Notes: generated from the sequence alone by a model not told the origin. Positions 25,132 through 34,755 are shown, counted from the first letter of the stretch. The stretch: DNA of 64,000 nucleotides from Bacteroidales bacterium (GCA_017544805.1 JAFYDK010000099.1:1-64000); one strand, 5' to 3'. Program-made: numbers and translations.

Positions 25132-26565
25132 ATGGAGGATAAAAAATCGGATTATGAATTGGTTTACCGAACTTCGGCGTTGATGAAGGAGGTGGCCGAC
25201 TTGAAGTTGCAAATAAAACAGCTTACCGAACAAAACGAAAAATCCCAGTCGGAAATTTATAGGTTGGAAAATATTTTAGCGTGTATTCCGCCTGATTCTT
25301 TGCCTAAGGGAATTAATTTTAATATCGGAAGCAATACACTGCGCTTTAAGATGGCAACGGTTATGTATGTGGACATAAGGGGGTTCAAGTCGATTTCTTC
25401 TGAGTCGCATACTTCTGATTTTATCGACGAATTAGATCAGATTTTTATACATTTTGGCGAGATAGCCTCCAAATACAAACTTCAGATTGTTAAAACCATC
25501 GGTGATGCGTATATGTGTGCCGGCGGTATTCCTCAAAAAAATATTACGAATCCTATTGATGTCGTTTTGTCGGCAATGGAGATGAAACGTTATCTGAAAG
25601 AGTTAAGAGTAACTTACGAGCAGAGCCACAGAAAGTTTTGGGAGTTGAGAATCGGTATTCATACCGGCCCCGTGATAGCAACGGCTCAGGGTAAAAAGAA
25701 AATTACGTACGACATCAAGGGTGAAACCGTTAATATCGCCTCACGTATGGCCTCAGCTGCCGACGTGGAAAAAATTAATGTTTCTGTTTATACTTACGAA
25801 CTTGTCAAAGATTATTTTTTGACAGAGTACAACGGCATTACGCCCGTAAAATATCAGGGCGATTTGGAGATGTATTACATCCGCCGTTTAAAACCCGCTT
25901 ACTCTCAAAACCGTCAGGTAGGAGAGTTTCCTAACGAAATCTTTCATATAAAATATCTTCTTAGACAATTTACTGATTTACAAGAACTTATTCTTGATAA
26001 ATTAGAAAAAGAATTACCTAAATATCTTCATTACCACAGTTTTAAGCATACGATTGACGTTGTTAATCAAGCGGAGTTAATCGGTTATGGCGAAGGTGTT
26101 GATGACCAGGATATTCTGCTTTTGAAAACGGCTGCTCTTTTTCATGATTCGGGACAAATCATCGGAAACGAAAACCATGAATATTACGGTACTCAAATCG
26201 CAAGGGAATATCTTCCGAAATGGGGTTATACAGAGGAGCAGATTGCTAAAATTTGCGCACTTATTATGGCTACAAAACTTCCGCCTAATCCGCAAAATCT
26301 TTTGGAAAAAATTATGTGTGATGCCGATTTGGATTATTTGGGCAGAACGGATTTTATTCCCGTTAGCAACACTTTGTATGAGGAATTAATTGCTCAAGGC
26401 AAAAAAATCAGTATTCTTGAGTGGAACAAAAATCAAGTGAAATTCTTAACGGGACACCAATATTTCACCGATACGGCTTTAAGACTTAGAAAAGTGGGAA
26501 AAGAATATCAAATCGACCGCCTTAAAAAGCTCATCAAAGAAGACGAGGCAAAATTAAATTCATAA
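25132..26565 (+). CDS. Class III adenylate cyclase fused to an HD hydrolase domain
   Basis: 477 residues, soluble, with an N-terminal coiled coil (about 12-45). The cyclase domain (about 70-250) keeps both metal Asp residues (MYVDIRGF and KTIGDAYM), the ATP-selecting Lys before TIGD and Asp in YDIKGE, and the transition-state Asn and Arg in TVNIASRM, so it should be active on ATP. The C-terminal half (about 290-440) is an HD domain: HYHSFKHT, LFHDSGQ, NENHEYYG, CDADLDYLG. HD domains often cleave nucleotides or cyclic nucleotides, so the protein may both make and remove a signal. The ATG at 25132 is preferred over an upstream TTG at 25114 because the latter overlaps the terminator. Confidence 0.88.
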   Translation: MEDKKSDYELVYRTSALMKEVADLKLQIKQLTEQNEKSQSEIYRLENILACIPPDSLPKGINFNIGSNTLRFKMATVMYVDIRGFKSISSESHTSDFIDELDQIFIHFGEIASKYKLQIVKTIGDAYMCAGGIPQKNITNPIDVVLSAMEMKRYLKELRVTYEQSHRKFWELRIGIHTGPVIATAQGKKKITYDIKGETVNIASRMASAADVEKINVSVYTYELVKDYFLTEYNGITPVKYQGDLEMYYIRRLKPAYSQNRQVGEFPNEIFHIKYLLRQFTDLQELILDKLEKELPKYLHYHSFKHTIDVVNQAELIGYGEGVDDQDILLLKTAALFHDSGQIIGNENHEYYGTQIAREYLPKWGYTEEQIAKICALIMATKLPPNPQNLLEKIMCDADLDYLGRTDFIPVSNTLYEELIAQGKKISILEWNKNQVKFLTGHQYFTDTALRLRKVGKEYQIDRLKKLIKEDEAKLNS

Positions 26566-26570
26566 AAAAA

Positions 26571-26598
26571 GGCGGGACAGTTTCACAACTATTCCGCC
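26571..26598. terminator. Hairpin after the cyclase gene
   Basis: GGCGG (26571-26575) pairs with CCGCC (26594-26598) with two more weak pairs. There is an A-run before it and no clear T-run after it on the plus strand, so the terminator call is weak. The rest of the 314-base gap (26599-26758) is AT-rich with no gene that I can see. Confidence 0.35.
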
Positions 26599-26758
26599 AT
26601 CAAAAAATAAACAACTAAAAAAAGAAGTATTTTATAACATGAAACACACTTACGTATACGATTTTTGTTTCAAAAGGTTTCGTTTATTTTGTTAAAATCT
26701 GTTAAAAGTAAAATTTTTACAAAAAAATCCTTCTTAATCCCTTAGAAAAAAAATCTTT

Positions 26759-26789
26759 TTTGGTTTTTCAGAAAAAAATACTACTTTTG
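26759..26789 (+). promoter_or_regulatory. Promoter of the Cache-GAF-PAS receptor
   Basis: TTTG (26759-26762) and TACTTTTG (26782-26789) are exactly 19 bases apart, a full Bacteroidota promoter. A 90-base leader follows. Confidence 0.65.
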
Positions 26790-26879
26790 AAAGTTGAAAA
26801 ATCGTGCAAAAAAAATTGTCCGATATTCAATTATGGTGCAAAAATTGTTTGATTTTTTCTTTAACAAAGGAAAAGCATT

Positions 26880-29138
26880 ATGAAAAATAGTTTTAAAAGT
26901 ATCGGTTTAGTGATTGCGGCGATAGTGTTTTTGTACATTTGTATTGCCACGTATCTTTTGTATTCGGATTATAGATTTTCACTTGATAGGACCGTGAAAA
27001 CCTCGGATTATTATGCTATACATAAAGCCGAACAGATTTCCTCTTATATCAATATGAGCGTTGCTAACGCCTCGACTATCAGCGAAATGCTTGCCGCTGC
27101 TAAGGAGAAATACGATTACGGTATGCTGCCATACGTGGAAACGGCTATCAAAAATTTTGTTACAGAAAACAATGATATTCTTTCCGTTACTCTGACGTGG
27201 GAATATGCCGAGGTTGATAGACTTTGGTCGAAACCTACGGGACGACTTGTTGAAAAATTTTATATGCGGGACGGACTTGCTTGTTTTTCTAGGGACACGG
27301 TAGACCTTGACGGTGAATACGTTTCGGAGAATTATTATCAGATGAAAAATGGCGCAACTCACGTTTTGTTTACTAATCCTTATATGAATATTTCTGATTA
27401 TGTTTCAAAAAGTGAGGCTAAACTTTGTTATTCGATAACTACACGTATCGTTTTGGAAGGAAGGTTTTTAGGCATGGTAACTATTGAACAGCCTGTCAGC
27501 AATCTTTATTCCATGATGAGCGATATGCCTTTGGATTATGCCGGAAAACCTTTTATCGTTGCTGACAACGGAAAAATCTACGGACACAAAAATTCTGATT
27601 ATGACAATACGCTTTTTATGGACGTTTATTCAGGCATTGACCGAAATGACGAAATAGTAAAAGTTTTGAACGATGGAATTATCGGCAGTTCGGATTTTGC
27701 AGATTCCACGCATTTAACTCTTATTCCTATTGCCGTAAAAGATAACGGACGTCCTTGGACTTTGGTTTCGGAAATTTCGTTAGGAAGAATTTTGAAACAG
27801 TCAGGCAGAAAAGTTGCTCCGTTTATTTTCCTTTCGTTTTTGGGGTTGGCGTTAATGACTGTTTTTGTGCTGTTTTTTGTTAGAAAAAATACTTCGCCTT
27901 TGCGTCAGGTCGGAATCGTTTTGCGTCAGATTGACCGCGGTGAATACGAGAAAATCGAAAAACTTGAATCCAACGATAGTGAAATTCAAGAGTGTTACGA
28001 GGCGGTTAATATTTTGGCGGATAAGATTTCAAAGACGACGGCATTTGCTAATAGTATCGGACACGGCGACCTTAATGAAAAATATAATATAGATAATCCT
28101 AACGCATTGGACTTAGCGTTGTTGGATATGCAGAAAAATCTTTTAAGAGCGCGTAGAGACGAGGAAAACCGAAAAGTCGAAAACGAAAAACTTTCATGGT
28201 CGCAAAACGGTCTTGCTCAATTAGGTGAATATTTGCGTATGAACAATGCTGACATCAATGAGTTCTCTTTTAATGTCATCAGTTTTCTTGTAAAATATAT
28301 GGGAGCTTTGCAAGGCGGATTGTTCGTAACGGAAGAAAAAGATGGTATTAAGTACCTTGATTTGAAATCTGCATACGCTTTTGACAGAAAGAAACAATTG
28401 GAAGGTAGGGTTCAGTTCGGCGAATCGTTGGTCGGAAGATGCGCTATTGAAGGAAAATCTATTTTCCTGACCGATGTGCCTGACGGTTACCTTTATATTA
28501 CATCGGGTTTGGGCGAAAATAAACCCTCTTGTATACTTTTGGTACCGTTGAAATTTGAGGACGAGGTTCACGGCGTTATCGAAATTGCCTCGCTCAAAAT
28601 GATTGAGGAATATCAAAAAGTTTTTTTGGATAACGTTTCCGAGCGTATCGCCTCTACGATTTCTAACATTAAGAAAAATATTAACACTGCCGAACTTTTG
28701 GAAAAATTCCGTACTCAATCGGATGCTTTGGCTGTCAGAGAGCAAGAAATCGAAAAATCTTATAAGGATATTAAACGTTCAAAAGAGGAAATTAAACTCA
28801 ACGAACTTGAAACCGAAGCAATTTTGGAAGTTCTTTCTCAAAGTTGTATTATAATGCGTTATGATACAAGCGGTTTGATTACTGATATAAGGGATTTGAC
28901 ACTTGAGGTAACTGGTTATAAACGTTCTGACATCGTGGGGCATTATCTCAAGGAAATTCTTGCTTTGACTAAAAACGATATGGATAATTTTGATATTTTT
29001 TGGAACGAGATTATTCAAGGTGTTAAGAAGACGAGAAAGTTCACAAGGGGTGAAACTCTTTACAAAGAAACTTTCACACTTATTACCGATGAAAACGGCA
29101 GTCCGTTCAAAGTTATCAGTGTTGCCGTTCCCGTATAG
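26880..29138 (+). CDS. Cache-HAMP-GAF-PAS receptor without visible output domain
   Basis: 752 residues. A helix at about 6-28 and another at about 310-335 flank a periplasmic Cache-type sensor domain (SVTLTWEYAEVDRLWSKPTG, WTLVSEISL). A HAMP-like segment follows (RKNTSPLRQVGIVLRQIDRG), then a GAF domain (about 465-590: GALQGGLFVTEE, VGRCAIEGKSIFLTDVP, VIEIASL), a long coiled coil and a C-terminal PAS domain (about 655-752: IIMRYDTSGLITDI). There is no kinase, methyl-accepting, GGDEF or other effector domain. It may act through a partner, such as the cyclase upstream. A hairpin follows the gene. Confidence 0.82.
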   Translation: MKNSFKSIGLVIAAIVFLYICIATYLLYSDYRFSLDRTVKTSDYYAIHKAEQISSYINMSVANASTISEMLAAAKEKYDYGMLPYVETAIKNFVTENNDILSVTLTWEYAEVDRLWSKPTGRLVEKFYMRDGLACFSRDTVDLDGEYVSENYYQMKNGATHVLFTNPYMNISDYVSKSEAKLCYSITTRIVLEGRFLGMVTIEQPVSNLYSMMSDMPLDYAGKPFIVADNGKIYGHKNSDYDNTLFMDVYSGIDRNDEIVKVLNDGIIGSSDFADSTHLTLIPIAVKDNGRPWTLVSEISLGRILKQSGRKVAPFIFLSFLGLALMTVFVLFFVRKNTSPLRQVGIVLRQIDRGEYEKIEKLESNDSEIQECYEAVNILADKISKTTAFANSIGHGDLNEKYNIDNPNALDLALLDMQKNLLRARRDEENRKVENEKLSWSQNGLAQLGEYLRMNNADINEFSFNVISFLVKYMGALQGGLFVTEEKDGIKYLDLKSAYAFDRKKQLEGRVQFGESLVGRCAIEGKSIFLTDVPDGYLYITSGLGENKPSCILLVPLKFEDEVHGVIEIASLKMIEEYQKVFLDNVSERIASTISNIKKNINTAELLEKFRTQSDALAVREQEIEKSYKDIKRSKEEIKLNELETEAILEVLSQSCIIMRYDTSGLITDIRDLTLEVTGYKRSDIVGHYLKEILALTKNDMDNFDIFWNEIIQGVKKTRKFTRGETLYKETFTLITDENGSPFKVISVAVPV

Positions 29139-29172
29139 GAGAGAAAAAAAATTAAAAGTTTTTTGATGTTTG

Positions 29173-29212
29173 CCGCAGCGGTAAGACTTTTTACAGAGTT
29201 TTACCGCTGCGG
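29173..29212 (+). terminator. Terminator-like hairpin after the receptor gene
   Basis: A perfect 12-base stem (CCGCAGCGGTAA/TTACCGCTGCGG) with a 16-base loop. The rest of the 288-base gap up to atpB is AT-rich; I see no convincing promoter box in it. Confidence 0.6.
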
Positions 29213-29426
29213 TAAATTTGTTATGAGCCTAAAATTTCTAAAAAAATGCTTTTTCGTTATTTAAAAATTAACATTTAAAACGTTCTGATTATCATGACAT
29301 TTCGTCTTTACAATAAAAAAAACAGAAAAAAAATTAGTATTTTATTTGGATTATTAGTTAAAAAATATTTAACTTAGGGAATTAAAAAAAAGCAAACCTC
29401 AAGAGAATATTAAAAGGTTGTAAATT

Positions 29427-30524
29427 ATGAATTTAATGAAAAAATTAATACTGTTTTCGTTAGTTTTTATACTCGCAAGCTTTTACGGGTTGAAGGCTCA
29501 AGAGCCGCAAATTAATGAAAACTCAGCAGAAAAAGAGGCTTTTGAGCCCGGTGAACTCATTATGGAGCATATTGGCGATGCTTACGAATGGCATATCGCC
29601 ACGTTCGGGGATTTTCATCTTAGTGTGCCGCTTTTATGTTTGGTTTACAGCGAAAATACTGGGTTTCACGCTTTTTGCGCAAGTAATCTTCATCATGGAA
29701 GTGCTGAATTTGAAGGTTTCAGAATTTCGCAGTCCGAAAAATACAAAGGCAAATTAGTCGAAATTGTAGGAAACCAGGAGGTTCGTCCGTGGGATTTTTC
29801 TATCACGAAAAATGTTTTCGCTTTGCTGTTTTCGGTTTGTCTTATCGCCTTTATCTTTATTAAGATGAAGTCTTATTACCAAAAAAATCAGGGAAAGGCT
29901 CCGCACGGCTTTTTCAATGCTTTGGAATTGGTGGTTCTATTTGTCCGTGATGACATCGCATACGCATCTTTAGGTAAAAAACACGGCGATAAATTTATGC
30001 CTTTTTTAATGACGGTGTTCTTTTTTATCTTCATTAACAATCTTTTGGGTCTTGTGCCGATTTTCCCCGGTGGTGCAAATCTTACCGGTAACATTGCAGT
30101 AACTTGCGTTTTGGCATTATTCGTCTTTATCATAACTACTATTAATGGTAAAAAAGAATATTGGCTCGAGATTTTCTGGCCTAATGGCACTCCCTGGTGG
30201 CTTAAAATGCCCCCGATTTTGCCGGCTGTTGAAATTATGGGTATGTTTACAAAACCGATTGTCCTTATGGTTCGACTTTTTGCGAACATCACCGCAGGTC
30301 ATATTATCGCTTTGGGTTTCTTCTCATTAATCTTCCTTTTCGGTGCTAATAGTCCTGCTTCAGGTTACGGTGTGGCTCCTGTTTCAATATTGTTTACCGT
30401 CTTTATGTCGGCATTGGAACTCTTGGTTGCATTTATTCAGGCATACGTTTTCACGCTCTTGTCATCAATTTATTTCAGCATGGCAGTTGCGGAAGAACAT
30501 GAAGAAAAACCAGCGGTGAATTAA
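29427..30524 (+). CDS. atpB: ATP synthase F0 subunit a
   Basis: 365 residues, longer than most because of an N-terminal signal-like segment (KKLILFSLVFILASFYGL, ending KAQ) and an extra soluble region of about 110 residues, as in other Bacteroidota. The membrane part carries the essential Arg in MVRLFANITAGHI and the C-terminal helices SALELLVAFIQAYVFTLL. Subunit a forms the ion half-channels next to the c-ring. First gene of atpB-E-F-H-A-G. Confidence 0.95.
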   Translation: MNLMKKLILFSLVFILASFYGLKAQEPQINENSAEKEAFEPGELIMEHIGDAYEWHIATFGDFHLSVPLLCLVYSENTGFHAFCASNLHHGSAEFEGFRISQSEKYKGKLVEIVGNQEVRPWDFSITKNVFALLFSVCLIAFIFIKMKSYYQKNQGKAPHGFFNALELVVLFVRDDIAYASLGKKHGDKFMPFLMTVFFFIFINNLLGLVPIFPGGANLTGNIAVTCVLALFVFIITTINGKKEYWLEIFWPNGTPWWLKMPPILPAVEIMGMFTKPIVLMVRLFANITAGHIIALGFFSLIFLFGANSPASGYGVAPVSILFTVFMSALELLVAFIQAYVFTLLSSIYFSMAVAEEHEEKPAVN

Positions 30525-30558
30525 CAATTAACAATTGACAATTAATAATTAACAATTG
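30521..30558 (+). repeat. AT-rich TTAACAATT short repeats after atpB
   Basis: TAACAATT-like and GACAATTAAT units recur four times between the last atpB codon and atpE. It looks like a simple or slippage-derived repeat; function unknown. Confidence 0.5.
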
Positions 30559-30602
30559 AAAGTTGAAAAAAAGAAAATTACTAATTTTTAATATATACAG
30601 AT

Positions 30603-30881
30603 ATGACACTATTAACAATTTTGAATGCATTGCTTGATGCGATGCCCGCAGATGCGGCAGTTGCTTTTATGGCGAAATTCGGCGCAGGTATCGGCGCAGG
30701 TTTAGGTGTAATCGGTGCCGGCATTGGTATCGGTAAAATCGGTGCTTCAGCTATGGAAGCAATAGCACGTCAGCCCGAATCGGTAGGTGATATTCGTTCT
30801 AACATGATTATCGCTGCTGCTTTGGTCGAAGGTGTTGCATTCTTCGCAATCGTTTGCTGTCTGTTGGTTATCGTCGGATAA
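30603..30881 (+). CDS. atpE: ATP synthase F0 subunit c
   Basis: 92 residues, two helices. Helix 1 has the glycine repeat GAGIGAGLGVIGAGIGIG, the loop has ARQPE, and helix 2 carries the ion-binding Glu in ALVEGVAFFA. The residue after this Glu is Gly rather than Ser or Thr, which argues for proton rather than sodium coupling (inference). The c-ring turns as ions pass. A hairpin follows before atpF. Confidence 0.96.
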   Translation: MTLLTILNALLDAMPADAAVAFMAKFGAGIGAGLGVIGAGIGIGKIGASAMEAIARQPESVGDIRSNMIIAAALVEGVAFFAIVCCLLVIVG

Positions 30882-30936
30882 TTCTTTTCTTTGTCAGAAG
30901 AAAAATCCTAACGGATAGAAAAAAACAGTGAAAAAA

Positions 30937-30988
30937 GTATTCCGCTTATATAAAGCGGTTGGCTTTAGTGGCGGAATACGTTTTTTTT
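30937..30988 (+). terminator. Hairpin with T-run between atpE and atpF
   Basis: GTATTCCGC (30937-30945) pairs with GCGGAATAC (30971-30979), followed at once by a T-run. An inner alternative stem CCGCTT/AAGCGG exists. It has terminator form inside an operon, so it may lower expression of the genes after the c subunit, which is needed in excess. Confidence 0.6.
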
Positions 30989-31014
30989 TGAAACATTAAA
31001 AAGCATTTTTAATT

Positions 31015-31509
31015 ATGAATCTTGTAATTCCCGACTTCGGCCTTTTGTTTTGGATGGTATTGTCTTTCAGTATTTTGCTGATAATACTTAAGAAGTACGC
31101 ATGGAAACCTATTTTGAAGATGCTTCAAGATAGGGAGGATGAGATTTCAAAATCGTTGGAGGCTGCTAATGCCGCTAAAGAGCGGATGGAAAAACTTAAC
31201 GCTGAAAACGAAGAAATCTTAAAACAAGCGCGTGCCGAAAGAGAGGCAATCCTCAGAGAGGCTAAAGCAACTAAAGACAAAATAGTCGGTCAGGCTCAAG
31301 CCGAGGCCAAACTCGAAGCTGACAAAATTATCACAGCCGCTAAAAACGAAATCGCTGCCGAAAAAGAAGCGGCTATGGCGGAACTTTCGTCAAAGGTTGC
31401 GGATTTGTCAGTGGAAATTGCCGAAAAGATTTTAAGGCGCGAACTCGATTCTTCCGTTAAACAGGGAGATTACGTTAAAGACCTTGTTAAAAGCATATCG
31501 CTTAACTAA
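31015..31509 (+). CDS. atpF: ATP synthase F0 subunit b
   Basis: 164 residues: one N-terminal helix (LLFWMVLSFSILLIILKKYAW reduced to the core at about 8-27), then a long Ala/Glu/Lys-rich coiled coil (EAANAAKERMEKL, AKATKDKIVGQAQAEA) that forms the peripheral stalk. It links the membrane subunit a to delta and alpha. Length is normal. Confidence 0.94.
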   Translation: MNLVIPDFGLLFWMVLSFSILLIILKKYAWKPILKMLQDREDEISKSLEAANAAKERMEKLNAENEEILKQARAEREAILREAKATKDKIVGQAQAEAKLEADKIITAAKNEIAAEKEAAMAELSSKVADLSVEIAEKILRRELDSSVKQGDYVKDLVKSISLN

Positions 31510-31523
31510 AATTTTTGCCGACT

Positions 31524-32063
31524 ATGAACAACAGCAAAGTATCCGTTAGATATGCAAAGGCACTGCTTGAGACCGCTTTGGAGAAAAGAGCCGAAGAACA
31601 GGTCAGAAAAGATGTTGCCTTGATTTTGGACTGCCTTAAATCCGACGGAAATTTCTCTTTGATGCTCGAAAGCCCCGTTATCGCTGATAGCAAAAAAATT
31701 GAAATCTTTTCCGCTATGTTTTCTTCAAGTTTCAGCCCTTTGACTTTGGATTTCTTTAAGATCCTTGTTAAAAACAAAAGGGAGAACTTTTTGAAAATTA
31801 TCTGTATGAACTATCTTACTTTTTATGCTAAAGATAAGAGTATCAGGCAGGTAACGGTAACTTCGGCCACAGAACAGTCCGACGAGGTATATTCGGCAGT
31901 CCGGCAGCTTGTCGCCAAGGCTTTTGATAATTCCGCAGAGGTAGAGATGACAAAAAAAATCGATTCGGATATTATCGGTGGTCTTATCATTCAAATCGAC
32001 GACAAGGTTTATGATGCAAGCATCAAAACACAATTAAAGAAAGTAAAAGAAAAATTAAAATAA
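31524..32063 (+). CDS. atpH: ATP synthase F1 subunit delta
   Basis: 179 residues from the ATG at 31524; an earlier TTG at 31515 is less likely. It has the N-terminal helical domain (VSVRYAKALLETALEKRAEE) and the C-terminal signature KIDSDIIGGLIIQIDDKVYDASI of OSCP/delta (core IIGGLIIQIDDKVYDAS). It joins the stalk to the top of the alpha-beta ring. Confidence 0.94.
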   Translation: MNNSKVSVRYAKALLETALEKRAEEQVRKDVALILDCLKSDGNFSLMLESPVIADSKKIEIFSAMFSSSFSPLTLDFFKILVKNKRENFLKIICMNYLTFYAKDKSIRQVTVTSATEQSDEVYSAVRQLVAKAFDNSAEVEMTKKIDSDIIGGLIIQIDDKVYDASIKTQLKKVKEKLK

Positions 32064-32075
32064 TTCATTGAAACT

Positions 32076-33656
32076 ATGGCTTCTATAAAACCCGGTGAGG
32101 TATCCGAAATCCTGAAACGGCAGTTGCAGGGACTTGATACGGACGTTTCCTTAAACGAAGTAGGAAGTGTTCTTCAAGTTGCGGACGGTACCGCACTTAT
32201 TTACGGTTTGTCCAACGTACAGGCCAGCGAGATGATAGAATTTGAAAACGGCGTGAAAGGTATCGTCCTTAACCTTGAGGAAGATAATGTCGGCGCGGTT
32301 TTGCTCGGTTCTTCGGAAGGTATACACGAGGGAACGCAGGTAAAACGTACCGGACAGATTGCTTCAATCAATGTTGGCGAAGGCCTTTTAGGACGTGTTA
32401 TCAACACCTTGGGTGAGCCGCTTGATGGCAAAGGCGAAATCACGGGCGAACTTTATAATATGCCCCTTGAACGTAAAGCTCCGGGCGTTATTTACCGTCA
32501 GCCCGTTAAAGAACCTCTTCAAACAGGTTTGAAGGCTATTGATGCCATGATTCCTATCGGTAGGGGTCAAAGGGAACTTATTATCGGTGACCGTCAGACA
32601 GGTAAATCCGCTATCGCCATTGATACTATCATCAATCAGAAAGAGTTTTACGACAAAGGCACTCCTGTTTACTGCATTTATGTTGCAATCGGTCAGAAAG
32701 GTTCAACGGTTGCCTCTATCGCCAAAACGTTGGAGGAAAAAGGCGCAATGCCTTATACAGTAATTGTTTCAGCTACGGCGAGCGAACCGGCGGCACTTCA
32801 GTATTATGCACCTTATGCAGGTGCTGCTATCGGTGAATTTTTCCGCGATACCGGTCGTGCTGCGTTAATCGTTTATGACGACTTGTCAAAACAAGCGGTT
32901 TCTTACCGTGAAGTTTCGTTGTTGCTCCGTAGACCGCCAGGACGTGAGGCTTATCCGGGCGATGTGTTCTATCTGCATTCAAGGCTTTTGGAACGTGCCG
33001 CTAAGATTATCGCTAACGACGAAATCGCTAAGCAGATGAACGATGTGCCGGAGTCTATCAAACATCTCGTTAAAGGCGGAGGTTCGCTTACGGCTTTGCC
33101 TATTATCGAAACGCAAGCAGGCGACGTTTCGGCTTATATCCCGACTAACGTTATTTCAATTACGGACGGTCAGATTTTCTTGGAGTCCAACTTGTTTAAC
33201 GCGGGCGTAAGACCGGCTATCAACGTCGGAATCTCGGTTTCGAGGGTCGGTGGTAGTGCACAAATCAAGGCCATGAAAAAAGTTGCCGGAACTTTGAAAC
33301 TCGACCAAGCTCAATTCCGTGAATTGGAAGCTTTCTCAAAATTCGGTTCTGACCTTGATGCCGCAACATTAGCCGTTTTGGAAAAAGGCCGCCGCAATGT
33401 TGAAATTCTTAAACAGCCGCAATATGCGCCTTATCGTGTAGAACAGCAAATCGCAATCTTGTATTGCGGTACGCATAATCTTATGAGAGAGGTTCCGCTC
33501 GATAAAATTAAGGATTTTGAGAAGGCATTTATCGAGAAACTCGAGGTATCTCACAAAACCGATATTCTTGAACCGCTTTCTCAAGGCACTATCAACGACG
33601 AGATTACTAAGGCAATCGAAACGCTTGCAAAAGACGTTGCCGATAGTTTTAAATAG
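32076..33656 (+). CDS. atpA: ATP synthase F1 subunit alpha
   Basis: 526 residues. It shows the P-loop [29 protein letters not shown] motif ([14 protein letters not shown]) with [20 protein letters not shown], and [13 protein letters not shown]. Alpha binds nucleotide without catalysis and contributes the arginine finger to the beta sites. The gene for the catalytic beta subunit (atpD) is not in this window. Confidence 0.97.
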   Translation: MASIKPGEVSEILKRQLQGLDTDVSLNEVGSVLQVADGTALIYGLSNVQASEMIEFENGVKGIVLNLEEDNVGAVLLGSSEGIHEGTQVKRTGQIASINVGEGLLGRVINTLGEPLDGKGEITGELYNMPLERKAPGVIYRQPVKEPLQTGLKAIDAMIPIGRGQRELIIGDRQTGKSAIAIDTIINQKEFYDKGTPVYCIYVAIGQKGSTVASIAKTLEEKGAMPYTVIVSATASEPAALQYYAPYAGAAIGEFFRDTGRAALIVYDDLSKQAVSYREVSLLLRRPPGREAYPGDVFYLHSRLLERAAKIIANDEIAKQMNDVPESIKHLVKGGGSLTALPIIETQAGDVSAYIPTNVISITDGQIFLESNLFNAGVRPAINVGISVSRVGGSAQIKAMKKVAGTLKLDQAQFRELEAFSKFGSDLDAATLAVLEKGRRNVEILKQPQYAPYRVEQQIAILYCGTHNLMREVPLDKIKDFEKAFIEKLEVSHKTDILEPLSQGTINDEITKAIETLAKDVADSFK

Positions 33657-33664
33657 CATTTTAT

Positions 33665-33717
33665 AACCACGGAAAACACTAAAAAATTACGTAAATTTTC
33701 TGTGTTTTTTCGTGGTT
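33665..33717 (+). terminator. Hairpin between atpA and atpG
   Basis: AACCACG (33665-33671) pairs with CGTGGTT (33711-33717), with a further imperfect AAAACAC/GTGTTTT stretch inside. It lies 18 bases before the gamma start and could attenuate or protect the message. Confidence 0.5.
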
Positions 33718-33735
33718 TTAACTATATGTATTGAT

Positions 33736-34602
33736 ATGGCAAATTTAAAAGAAATACGTGGCAGGATAGCCTCTGTTACCTCTACAAGACAGATAACATC
33801 AGCTATGAAAATGGTTGCCGCCGCCAAACTCAGAAAAGCTCAGTCTTTCGTTGCGCAAATTGTTCCTTACAAAAACAAAATGCAAGAAATACTTTCTGTG
33901 CTTAATGAGACTTTAGCGGACTCGCCGGACATCGTGTTTACGAAAAAAGGCGAAGTTAAAACTATGCTCGTAATCGCAATCAGTTCTAATAAAGGACTTT
34001 GCGGCGGTTTTAATAGCAATATTTTCAAACAATGCAATCTTATCCGCGAAAGGGTAACGGCAGAAAATCCGCACTTGGATTTGCAGTTTTATACCATAGG
34101 CAAAAAAATTTCTGAACAACTCTCAAAATCGGGTTTCAAAGTCTATAAATCCGACATTGAGGCTATCGACAAAGTTGATTATCAAAAGTCAGAGGCTATT
34201 GCTCAAGAAGTTACGGATTTGTTTTTGGAGAAAAAATTCGACTGCATAAAACTCGTTCATAACGAATTCGTTAATCCCGCAGTCCAAAATGTAGGTGAAG
34301 AGGAGTTTTTACCGCTGAATTTCAAACCTCAAAAAAATAAATTCAAAAACGATTACATCTTCGAGCCGGATAAGGAAACTATTATCAACAACCTTATCCC
34401 GCAGTGGCTTAAAACAATATTATTCAGCGCATTAGCAGAAAGCTTCGCTGGTGAACAAGGCGCTCGTATGACCGCTATGAACAAAGCTACCGACAACGCA
34501 ACCGAACTTATTAAAGATCTTAATCTTCAATACAATAAAGTGCGTCAAGCTTCTATCACCAACGAAATTATCGAAATCGTTTCCGGTGCCAATGCACATT
34601 AA
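33736..34602 (+). CDS. atpG: ATP synthase F1 subunit gamma
   Basis: 288 residues from the ATG at 33736 (MANLKEIRGRIASVTSTRQI). The N-terminal helix ITSAMKMVAAAKLRKAQ and the C-terminal EGARMTAMNKATDNATELI-like helix (GEQGARMTAMNKATDNA) are typical. Gamma is the central rotor shaft. The frame is open upstream to 33712 but the hairpin there and family alignment favour 33736. Last gene of the ATP synthase set here. Confidence 0.95.
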   Translation: MANLKEIRGRIASVTSTRQITSAMKMVAAAKLRKAQSFVAQIVPYKNKMQEILSVLNETLADSPDIVFTKKGEVKTMLVIAISSNKGLCGGFNSNIFKQCNLIRERVTAENPHLDLQFYTIGKKISEQLSKSGFKVYKSDIEAIDKVDYQKSEAIAQEVTDLFLEKKFDCIKLVHNEFVNPAVQNVGEEEFLPLNFKPQKNKFKNDYIFEPDKETIINNLIPQWLKTILFSALAESFAGEQGARMTAMNKATDNATELIKDLNLQYNKVRQASITNEIIEIVSGANAH

Positions 34603-34618
34603 TCGAAAACCGCTCGCT

Positions 34619-34755
34619 GCGGGGGCGTTCCCTTTTGAAAAAGGGAACCGGAAAACTTTTAAGAGATATTAATTAGGGAAAGCCCCTAAAGGCTTTCCCT
34701 AATTAATATCTCCAAAAGTTCTTTAGTTCTTTCTTGAAAGAAAGAACTGCCCCGC
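34619..34755. repeat. Nested palindromic intergenic element
   Basis: The 183-base gap between atpG and fprA folds into a large imperfect palindrome. The core is a perfect 22-base stem (34663-34684 with 34691-34712, six-base loop). Each arm holds its own hairpin (34627-34648 and 34725-34748), and the ends GCGGGG (34619-34624) and CCCCGC (34750-34755) pair. It resembles a dispersed REP/MITE-like element. It may also end atpG transcription. Confidence 0.7.

Noticed and set aside
30603..30881. Sodium-type c subunit
   Set aside because: The residue after the ion-binding Glu is Gly, not Ser or Thr, so the sodium signature is not met as far as I can judge.
33712..33735. Longer AtpG start at 33712
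   Set aside because: It overlaps the hairpin, and the standard gamma N-terminus begins at the ATG at 33736.
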